A stretch of 64,000 nt of DNA from Solimonas terrae (lineage in GTDB: Bacteria; Pseudomonadota; Gammaproteobacteria; Nevskiales; Nevskiaceae), in the NCBI RefSeq assembly GCF_011067135.1, contig NZ_JAAMOW010000002.1, positions 248,001 through 312,000 on the forward strand, written 5' to 3'. The position numbers and the translations under genes are program-made. How positions within the stretch are numbered: the stretch's first letter is position 1; every line of letters begins with the position of its first letter. The notes under the pieces were generated by a model that was not told the DNA's origin, made no database searches, and saw only the letters and a list, made by a program, of their open reading frames with translations. This document shows positions 18,135-24,744 of the stretch, in pieces.

Positions 18135-19565
18135 ATGAACGATCTGGCGCAGCGCGCGGCGCTCAAGAAATCATCGGACGGTGGTTCGAGCTGGCCGCCG
18201 AGCTGGGAGACGATGCCGCACGGCATTCGTGTCGGCCGCTATACCGATCCGGCCTTCGCGGCGCTGGAGCATGAAAAGCTCTGGGGCAAGGTCTGGCAGG
18301 CGGCGGCGCGGCTCGACGAGATTCCGCAGGTGGGCGATTTCACGGTCTACAACATCGGCGATCAGTCGGTGATGATCGTCCGCGCCGACGAGCAGACCAT
18401 CAAGGCCTATCATAACGTCTGCCCGCATCGCGGCACGTCGCTTGCCGATGTGCCGCAGGGGTGCTTCGAGAACCGCCACGTCATCTGTCCGTTCCACGGC
18501 TGGCGCTGGGATCTGCACGGCAACAACGAGTTCGTGCTGGAGCGTCAGGAGTTCCGCGACGGCAAGTTGCAGAACAGCGATGTCGGTCTGCGCGAGGTTC
18601 ATCACGTTGTCTTCGCGGGCTTCATCTTCATCAATCTGGATCGCAATCCGGAGCCTTTCGACGATTACATCGCGCCGGTGCGCGAGATGCTGGAAAACCT
18701 CGCGATCGGCGAGATGCGCAATTACTGGTGGAAGGCGCTGCCGATTCCATCGAACTGGAAGGTTGCGCAGGAAGCGTTCTTCGAGGGCTACCACGTTCCC
18801 GCGACGCATCCCCAGCTGGAACCGCATTCGGCCGACTTCATCTACAAGCCGACGCCGGACGCCAAGCCCGACTTCAATCACTGGAACGTGGCGTACGAAA
18901 CATGGCCGCGCGGGCACGGCCGCTTCTACGGCAAGAAGACGCCGATGAAGGGCGATGTGCGCACGAGCGTGGTCGGCAAGGCAACGACCGACGACATGAT
19001 CGAGGCGATGGCGGCGCGCCTGAACCTGCTGGCAGTCGGCATGGATGCGCAGGTGCTGGCCGAAGACGTCGAGGTGGTGCGCTCGCTGAAGGGCAAGTCG
19101 ATTCCGGAAGGCTCCAATCTCGGTGCCGAATACGTCAAGGCGCTGTACGCGCGCGCCGCCGAACAGCAGCGGCCGATGCCGAAGCCGATGCCGGAAGTGC
19201 TGGGCATGTGGGGCGGCGAGATTTTCGTGTTTCCGAACCTGATGATCCTGCCGCAGGCCGGCAACGCGATGATCTATCGCGTGCGGCCGGACGGCAATGA
19301 TCCCGACAAGTGCATCTTCGAGATCATGTCGACCAAGACCTATCCGGCCGCCACGCCGGTCCCCCGCGCGGTCGTGCAGACCGTGACCGACCTGAGCGAC
19401 CCGGAGCAGGTACTGCAGATCCCCCGACAGGACCTCGGCAACATCCCGCGCATGCAGAAGGGTCTGCATTCGAAAGGCATCCGCCAGACCTGGCTGGCCG
19501 TCGAACAGGAAAAGATCATCCTCAACATGCACCGCGAACTCGATCGCTATCTGCTCGCGGAATAG
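18135..19565 (+). CDS. Rieske non-heme iron oxygenase, alpha (catalytic) subunit
   Basis: 476 residues. The Rieske [2Fe-2S] ligands are visible as CPHRG (C96, H98) and CPFHGW (C118, H121). The mononuclear iron motif is in the catalytic domain: FFEGYHVPATHP with H220 and H225; the third, acidic ligand should be further C-terminal. The long C-terminal domain (PEVLGMWGGEIFVFPNLMI) is the SRPBCC-type catalytic fold. It would hydroxylate an aromatic or alicyclic ring using electrons from a ferredoxin. No beta subunit, ferredoxin or reductase gene is adjacent, so it is probably an alpha-only oxygenase fed from elsewhere. ATG preceded by AGGAG-like ACAGGAGAAAG. Confidence 0.93.
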   Translation: MNDLAQRAALKKSSDGGSSWPPSWETMPHGIRVGRYTDPAFAALEHEKLWGKVWQAAARLDEIPQVGDFTVYNIGDQSVMIVRADEQTIKAYHNVCPHRGTSLADVPQGCFENRHVICPFHGWRWDLHGNNEFVLERQEFRDGKLQNSDVGLREVHHVVFAGFIFINLDRNPEPFDDYIAPVREMLENLAIGEMRNYWWKALPIPSNWKVAQEAFFEGYHVPATHPQLEPHSADFIYKPTPDAKPDFNHWNVAYETWPRGHGRFYGKKTPMKGDVRTSVVGKATTDDMIEAMAARLNLLAVGMDAQVLAEDVEVVRSLKGKSIPEGSNLGAEYVKALYARAAEQQRPMPKPMPEVLGMWGGEIFVFPNLMILPQAGNAMIYRVRPDGNDPDKCIFEIMSTKTYPAATPVPRAVVQTVTDLSDPEQVLQIPRQDLGNIPRMQKGLHSKGIRQTWLAVEQEKIILNMHRELDRYLLAE

Positions 19566-19667
19566 CGGAACGGAGAGGGCATCGCCGGTGGCATCCGGCA
19601 CGACGACGATCTTGGAGGCCGCCTGCCGCCGTGCCACACTCGACGCGTCATCCTGGGAGGGCGCGTC

Positions 19668-20228
19668 ATGATTTCGATCATTCAGTTGTGGCTGCCGATA
19701 CTGGTGTCCGCGGTCGGTGTGTTCGTGGCCAGCAGTCTGGTGCACATGGTCTTCAAGTGGCATAACGCCGACTACCTGAAGCTGACGAACGAAGACGAAG
19801 TTGCAGCGGCCCTGCGAAAGTCCGGTGCGCCGCCCGGTCAGTACGTGATTCCGCATTGCCTGGACATGAAGGACCTGCAGACGCAGGACATGCAGCAGAA
19901 ATTCCAGGAGGGCCCGGTCGGCTACATCAACCTGCGGCCCAACGGCATGCCGAACATGGGCAAGTCGCTGGGCCAGTGGTTTGCCCTGAGCGTGCTCATT
20001 TCCTTGCTTGCCGCGATCGTTGCCGGCGCGGCACTGCCGATCGGCGCCGTGCGATGCAGCGCGTTCATCATGACCGGTCTGCTCGCGTTCGCCGCCTACG
20101 GCTGCGGCAGCATCAGCGGCGGCATCTGGAAGGGCCAGACCTGGATCAGCGTGTTCCGCGATCTGCTCGACGCGGTGATCTACGGCGCCGTCACCGGCGG
20201 TGTGTTCGCCTGGCTGTGGCCGCACTGA
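19668..20228 (+). CDS. Conserved membrane protein of unknown function
   Basis: 186 residues. A membrane helix at residues 3-30 (IQLWLPILVSAVGVFVASSL) is followed by a roughly 75-residue soluble loop rich in charged residues (KLTNEDEVAAALRKSGAPPG). Two further helices follow (FALSVLISLLAAIVAGAALP, AFIMTGLLAFAAYGCGSISG) and a last one near the C-terminus (AVIYGAVTGGVFAWLWPH). The start is supported by GGGAGGGCGTC upstream. I do not recognise a catalytic motif. It stands alone between the Rieske oxygenase and the next gene, so context gives no function. Confidence 0.75.
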   Translation: MISIIQLWLPILVSAVGVFVASSLVHMVFKWHNADYLKLTNEDEVAAALRKSGAPPGQYVIPHCLDMKDLQTQDMQQKFQEGPVGYINLRPNGMPNMGKSLGQWFALSVLISLLAAIVAGAALPIGAVRCSAFIMTGLLAFAAYGCGSISGGIWKGQTWISVFRDLLDAVIYGAVTGGVFAWLWPH

Positions 20229-20328
20229 GCCGAAGCGCGGGCGCCCCGGCCGCCGGATCGAAGCGCCGGCCCGGTCGAACGCATGACGGAATGCGCCTGC
20301 GCGCTGACATCAACAAGGAACGTCGACA

Positions 20329-21168
20329 GTGATCATCTCGGTCGTCAATCGCGCCCGGAGCCTGCACGACGAAGACGTGCTGCGAGCGATCCGGGCGATC
20401 AACCGGCAGCTGCATGAAGACTTCGCGCCTTACTGGAGTCTGGCCGCGACACTGCGCCTCGAGGCGGCGATCGGCAAAACGGCCGACCAGCGAAAGCTGC
20501 CGGAGTTGCGTGGCGATGCGGTGCTCTATCTGTGCGACGGTGTCGGCGCCAGGGACGCACTGGCCTACCACTGTGCGAACTTCCGCGGTATTCCGTACGG
20601 CTTCGTGTTCACCGGCTTGTGCAAGCAGCTCGGCGACAGCTGGACGGCCGCGCTGTCGCACGAGGCGCTCGAGCTGCTGGCCGATGCCCGCGCCAACCTG
20701 CTGGTGCGCGGACCGCATCCGGTCGAGCCCAGGCACCAGGTCTTCCACTGGTTCGAGCTTTGCGATCCGGTGCAGACGCAGCATTACGAGATCGATGGCG
20801 TCGAGGTCTGCAATTTCGTCCTGCCCCTGTACTTCACGCCGAAGGAGGAGGCGGGCGGTCGCAACGATTTCCTCGGGCGCCTGAGCCGTGGCAAGGGCCT
20901 GAAGTCGTTCGGGGTCAGCCCCGGCGGCTATATCGGATTCTTCGATCCGCGCAAGCAGGCCAACGACACCTGGTTCGCGCCCGGCGACCGCAGGGCGAAA
21001 AAGCGCATCGAACTGAAGGCGCGGGCGCGCGTAGGCCGCGGGTTCGTGCGCAGGAACAGCGACGGCGTCGCCGCCCGCGAAGACGAACACCTTCAGGTCC
21101 TGACTGCTGCAGACCGGCCGGACGGTCACCGAAAGGTTGCGGTCACCAGCAAGAAAAGGCGGGCCTGA
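20329..21168 (+). CDS. Conserved hypothetical protein with an HExxE metallopeptidase-like motif
   Basis: 279 residues. The core 60-180 is well ordered: RGDAVLYLCDGVGARDALAY, PYGFVFTGLCKQLGDSW, then SHEALELLADARANLL with H111-E112 and E115, then VFHWFELCDPVQTQHYEIDG and VCNFVLPLYFTPK. This matches my memory of an uncharacterised bacterial family with a conserved SHE.LE signature followed by a DPV/Y-I-DG-V-NF block. An HExx(E) helix plus distal acidic residues suggests a zinc-binding site, but this is inference. The C-terminal 70 residues are basic and low-complexity (KKRIELKARARVG, SKKRRA), perhaps nucleic-acid or envelope binding. Confidence 0.7.
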   Translation: MIISVVNRARSLHDEDVLRAIRAINRQLHEDFAPYWSLAATLRLEAAIGKTADQRKLPELRGDAVLYLCDGVGARDALAYHCANFRGIPYGFVFTGLCKQLGDSWTAALSHEALELLADARANLLVRGPHPVEPRHQVFHWFELCDPVQTQHYEIDGVEVCNFVLPLYFTPKEEAGGRNDFLGRLSRGKGLKSFGVSPGGYIGFFDPRKQANDTWFAPGDRRAKKRIELKARARVGRGFVRRNSDGVAAREDEHLQVLTAADRPDGHRKVAVTSKKRRA

Positions 21169-21305
21169 GTCGCGATGCGGCGTGTCCGCCATCAGCCGAG
21201 ACGAAAGCGGCTTGGCGTCCGCGGACATTTGTGATCCGCAGCACGGTGCCGGGAACGGCGTCCCGCTATCGTTCCGCCATTGCGGCAATGATCGGAGCGG
21301 TGCGC

Positions 21306-21497
21306 ATGGGGACCATGGACGTCGGTGAAGAAGCGTTTCCGGTGGCGGTTACGGCAACGGATGCCTTGCGCTCGTTCGGGCAGATCGTGCTGCGCATACA
21401 GGACGAGGCCGGGCAGGAGAAGATTTTCTGCCTGCCGCCGATACGCGCCGCCTGGCTGATCGCGCAGCTCGAAACGGCGATGCGGCTGCCGGATTGA
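21306..21497 (+). CDS. Small hypothetical protein
   Basis: 63 residues (MGTMDVGEEAFPVAVTATDA at the start, PPIRAAWLIAQLETAMRLPD at the end). A GGAG at 21294-21297 sits at good spacing before the ATG, which supports this start over an in-frame ATG at 21288. The composition is ordinary coding (mixed hydrophobic and acidic), predicted soluble. I recognise no family. It could be a real small gene or a chance open frame; the ribosome-binding site is the main support. Confidence 0.4.
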   Translation: MGTMDVGEEAFPVAVTATDALRSFGQIVLRIQDEAGQEKIFCLPPIRAAWLIAQLETAMRLPD

Positions 21498-21689
21498 ACC
21501 CCGCTCGCGAACCGCACATGCTCCCTTCGGGCGCAATGTGTCGACCGCCTTCCATGCCCGCCGGTCGCGTCCCATCCGAGCTTCGTAACCGTTTGTAACG
21601 GGTGGGCTTTCCTTCAGGGCGAATTCAGTTGGCCGGGATAGCTTGATGCTCGTAGATCGGCATCCTGTCCGATCGTTTCGGAGCATTCC

Positions 21690-22253
21690 ATGTACAAGTC
21701 GCTGCTGGTTGCCGGTCTGAGCGCCGGCCTGTTGACTGGCCCGGCGTTCGCCGGCGGCTACGGTTACGGCGATCGGGACTACCGCGGTGACGGCTACGAC
21801 GCGCCCGAATACGCGCGTGTGGTCAACACGCAGCCCGTGTACGAGAGCGTGCGCGTCGACGAACCCCGTCAGGAATGCTGGAACGAGCGCGTCGCGTATC
21901 GCGATACGCGCTATGACGCGAATGTCACGGCCGGCGGCCTGATCGGCGCGGTGGCCGGCGGTGTCATCGGCCACCAGTTCGGCGGTGGCGGCGGCCGCGT
22001 CCTGGCCACGGCCCTCGGTGCCGTCGTCGGCGCCAACGTCGGTGCCAGCACGGCGGCGGCGAACACGCCGTACACGGAGCGCAGCGGTTACCAGCAGCGC
22101 TGCCGCCAGGTCTCGGATACGCATTACGAGGACCGCGTCGCAGCCTATGACGTCACCTATCGCTATGGCGGCCGCGACTACACGACGCGCATGCCCTACG
22201 ACCCGGGCGACCGCATTGCCGTCGACGTGAACGTGCAACCCCGCAGCTACTGA
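21690..22253 (+). CDS. Glycine-zipper 2TM-domain envelope protein
   Basis: 187 residues with a signal peptide (MYKSLLVAGLSAGLLTGPAF, cleavage after AFA). The mature start is rich in Gly, Tyr and Asp. The centre holds a glycine zipper (AGGLIGAVAGGVIGHQFGGG, then LGAVVGANVGAS), as in Rickettsia 17-kDa surface-antigen-like proteins. Two Cys at about 69 and 138 (QECWNER, QQRCRQV) could pair. The C-terminus (VTYRYGGRDYTTRMPYDPGD) is the standard tail of this family. It is probably a periplasmic or outer-membrane-associated structural or stress protein. The gene stands alone; a GC hairpin follows it. Confidence 0.88.
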   Translation: MYKSLLVAGLSAGLLTGPAFAGGYGYGDRDYRGDGYDAPEYARVVNTQPVYESVRVDEPRQECWNERVAYRDTRYDANVTAGGLIGAVAGGVIGHQFGGGGGRVLATALGAVVGANVGASTAAANTPYTERSGYQQRCRQVSDTHYEDRVAAYDVTYRYGGRDYTTRMPYDPGDRIAVDVNVQPRSY

Positions 22254-22260
22254 GCCGGAC

Positions 22261-22296
22261 GCACGCGGGCCGGGCATCCTGCCCGCGCTCGCGTGC
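22261..22296. terminator. Two-part GC hairpin between convergent genes
   Basis: GCACGCG (22261-22267) pairs with CGCGTGC (22290-22296), and inside it GCGGGC (22265-22270) can pair alternatively with GCCCGC (22281-22286). It lies between the convergent envelope-protein gene and the D-aminopeptidase-like gene. No T-tract follows, so it may be a bidirectional or Rho-assisted terminator. Confidence 0.45.
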
Positions 22297-22346
22297 AGGT
22301 TCGCCGGGCGCGGTTCGCCTGCAGCCGAAGCCGATCGCGCATTTCG

Positions 22347-23996
22347 TCAGCAGCGCTCGAAGCGCAGCCTGCGCATGCGGTCCATGTTGAGCCAGAAGCC
22401 GCGGACCTCGCCGTCGCGGCGATCCAGCGTCAGCGTCGCCGGCAAGGGCAGGGGAAATTCCGGAATCGCACGGAATCGCCCGCAGCCGAAGACATCATCG
22501 GCAAACGCTTCCAGTTCCCAGTGCGCACCGCCGCTCATGGGCAGAAGGTCGAGCACCAGCCTGCCATCGTCGAGGCGGATTTCGACTTCCTTGGCGAACT
22601 CCGCGTGGCGATAGCGCCCGCAAGGGTTCGTGGCCAGTTCGGCGATCGCCGGTGGTATGGCGGGCAGACGCTCGAATCGTTCGAGTTCGCCGCAGATGTG
22701 CACATCGAGAACCGGTGGTGGCGCGCCATCGGTGGGCGGTTTGCGAATCTCGACGGAACTCGAAGCACCGGCCGGTCGCGCCAGCCCTGTACCGCTGGCG
22801 CGAAGCGCACCGGCCGGTGCGTGATGCACGGAAAGCAGCAGCGTTTCGGCCTGCTGCGGCTGCGGTCGCACGGCCTCGATCGACAGCAGGGTCTGCGATT
22901 CGCGGCTGAACCAGCGACCGGCCAGTGCCGGGTGATCGGCAGCCGCCGCCGGCGCGGTTTCGGCTGCGAGTCCTTCCTCGCCCAGGACGGCTTCCATTGC
23001 CTGAAGTGCAAGCACCTGCGCAGCGGCGTCCATCCGGTTGCTCATGATCACGATGTCGAGTTCGTGTGCGGGCGCGATGAGCATCTGCGATTGCGCGCCC
23101 ATCGTCGCGCCGGCGTGATGGATGATGTCGACACCGCGTAGCTGCTCGCGCATGAGGCCGAGCCCGTATCCGATCGTGGTGCCGTTGGCAAAACGCTGCG
23201 GCTCGAGCAGGCGTTTCCGGATCTCGTTGCCGAAGATGCTTTCGTCGGTGCCGCGCAGATGCGCCGTCCAGCGCAGCATGTCGTCGACGGTCGACACCAG
23301 CCCGCCGGCGCCGAGCAGATCGTCCGAAAAGAAGATGCCGCGCCGCCAGGTGTCGCCGACGGCGAGGTGCAGCGTTGCCATGCCGCGCACGATGTCGAGA
23401 TCGCTGCGCACCAGCATGGTGTTCGTCATGCCGAGCGGCGCGAGCAGGCGACGCGTCACGAAGTCGTTCCACGACAGCCCGCCGAGGCGTTCGATGATCA
23501 GCGACAGCAGTGTGTAGCCGTCGTTGTTGTAGGCCAGACGCGTACCGGGTACGAAGTTGAGACTGCGGAATTTGCGGAGAATCTGGATCGCCCCGCCCGG
23601 CGGCGTATGGCCGAAATAGCCGCCGTTTGCGAGCAGCGCCGCTGCCGACGTATCGGGCAGACCGCCGGTGTGATGCATCAGCTGCAGCAGCGTCGGCTCG
23701 CCGCAGCAATTGTCCAGCTCCGGCAGATAGGTCCGCACCGGATGGCTGATGTCGAGCTTGCCGTCCTGTTCCAGCAGCAGGATGGCCAGGCAGGTGAAGT
23801 GCTTGGTCGTCGAGCCGATGCGCATCAGCGTCGCCGGCGTGTTTGCCACCGAATGCTCGATGCTCGCGAGGCCGAAGCCGCGCCGGTAGATCAGGGCCCC
23901 GCGATGGCGAACGCCGACCACGAGTCCGGGTGCGTCGCTGCGATTGTATGGTTCGAACAGCGTGTCGAGACGCTGGCGGACGGATGGTGTGTTCAT
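22347..23996 (-). CDS. D-aminopeptidase-like serine hydrolase (S12 / class C beta-lactamase fold)
   Basis: 549 residues. The catalytic domain has MRIGSTTKHFTC with S62 and K65 (SxxK), LAYNNDG with Y156 (YxN), and IIHHAGA with H294 in place of the KTG motif. The same Ser/Lys numbering, Tyr at about 153 and HxG at about 287 are what I recall for Ochrobactrum D-aminopeptidase. A further roughly 200 C-terminal residues form antiparallel beta-barrel-like domains (DDGRLVLDLLPMSGGAHWEL, RFRAIPEFPLPLPATLTLDR), as in that enzyme. No signal peptide is seen, so it is likely cytoplasmic. It would release N-terminal D-amino acids or act on related esters or amides. It diverges from the TetR gene over twin operators. 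Esterase activity is the main alternative. Confidence 0.85.
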   Translation of the reverse strand: MNTPSVRQRLDTLFEPYNRSDAPGLVVGVRHRGALIYRRGFGLASIEHSVANTPATLMRIGSTTKHFTCLAILLLEQDGKLDISHPVRTYLPELDNCCGEPTLLQLMHHTGGLPDTSAAALLANGGYFGHTPPGGAIQILRKFRSLNFVPGTRLAYNNDGYTLLSLIIERLGGLSWNDFVTRRLLAPLGMTNTMLVRSDLDIVRGMATLHLAVGDTWRRGIFFSDDLLGAGGLVSTVDDMLRWTAHLRGTDESIFGNEIRKRLLEPQRFANGTTIGYGLGLMREQLRGVDIIHHAGATMGAQSQMLIAPAHELDIVIMSNRMDAAAQVLALQAMEAVLGEEGLAAETAPAAAADHPALAGRWFSRESQTLLSIEAVRPQPQQAETLLLSVHHAPAGALRASGTGLARPAGASSSVEIRKPPTDGAPPPVLDVHICGELERFERLPAIPPAIAELATNPCGRYRHAEFAKEVEIRLDDGRLVLDLLPMSGGAHWELEAFADDVFGCGRFRAIPEFPLPLPATLTLDRRDGEVRGFWLNMDRMRRLRFERC

Positions 23997-24020
23997 GAGG
24001 GATAGTCGGTCTTGCCGGTT

Positions 24021-24063
24021 TATGACCAGTTGGTTATATTTAGTTTACGACCAATAGGTCATA
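24021..24063. promoter_or_regulatory. Twin TetR-type operators in the divergent promoter
   Basis: Two matching 18-bp imperfect palindromes, TATGACCAGTTGGTTATA (24021-24038) and TACGACCAATAGGTCATA (24046-24063), each with GACC-N4-GGTC/T arms, 25 bp centre to centre. They fill the AT-rich gap between the D-aminopeptidase-like gene (start 23996) and the TetR gene (start 24085). They should be where that TetR protein binds, controlling itself, the receptor operon and the hydrolase. Confidence 0.75.
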
Positions 24064-24084
24064 TACGTAAACCAGGGGGCGGAA

Positions 24085-24744
24085 ATGCCGGCAGGACGGA
24101 CGGTTTCAAGCGGGTCTGCAGCACGAGCTCAGGGCGGCCGGCCACGGAAGATCGCCGAAGGCGCGCTCGTGGCGGCGGCATTGCGGGTGATGGAGCGCGA
24201 GGGATATTCGGCGCTGACCATACGTGCGCTCGCGCAGGAGCTGGGGATCAGCCATTCGACGCTCTACAACTATGTCGAGCGGATCGAAGACATCGAGGCC
24301 CAGGCGCTGCAGCAACTGACTGCGCAATTGCCGCTGCCGACCGCAACGACGGCACCCGCCCTTCGCGCGGAGTTGCTGTCCTATCTGCAGGCAGCGCTGC
24401 GCCTGTTGATGCAGCACCCGGGGGTCCTGTTTCCGCCGATCGGCACGGTCTCCTGGAAAACGCTGCATGCGATCGGCGAGCGATGGGTGCATGCGCTGAT
24501 TCCGTACGCTGCGGACGAGAAGACCACGCGTCTGGCGGTCGGCGCTCTGGTCGCGAGCGTCGTCGTCCAGGCCGAGCGCGTGCGCGTCTACGGGCCGACC
24601 GGCGTGGCGAAGCAGCTCAAGACGCTGGAAGCGCAGGGGCTGGCTTCGCTCGAGGACATTCTGGATTCGATGATGGATCTGGTCCTGCCGGCGCTGAGAC
24701 CGAGCACAGAAAACAAGCCAGGACATACGAAGGACAAGCCGTGA
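24085..24744 (+). CDS. TetR-family transcriptional regulator
   Basis: 219 residues. The N-terminal HTH spans roughly residues 20-68: GRPRKIAEGALVAAALRVME, YSALTIRALAQELGISHSTL, YNYVERIEDIEAQALQ. The C-terminal helical ligand domain is less conserved (LRAELLSYLQAALRLLMQHP). It starts behind GGGGGCGG and is preceded by two palindromic operators. Its stop overlaps the ATG of the TonB receptor gene (TGATG at 24742-24746), so repressor and receptor are made together. It most likely represses both divergent transcripts until an import-derived ligand appears. The ligand is unknown. Confidence 0.92.
   Translation: MPAGRTVSSGSAARAQGGRPRKIAEGALVAAALRVMEREGYSALTIRALAQELGISHSTLYNYVERIEDIEAQALQQLTAQLPLPTATTAPALRAELLSYLQAALRLLMQHPGVLFPPIGTVSWKTLHAIGERWVHALIPYAADEKTTRLAVGALVASVVVQAERVRVYGPTGVAKQLKTLEAQGLASLEDILDSMMDLVLPALRPSTENKPGHTKDKP

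Noticed and set aside
18171-20225. 684-codon minus-strand open frame opposite the Rieske oxygenase gene
   Set aside because: It spans two real plus-strand genes and reads as low-complexity, His/Arg-rich antisense without family features.
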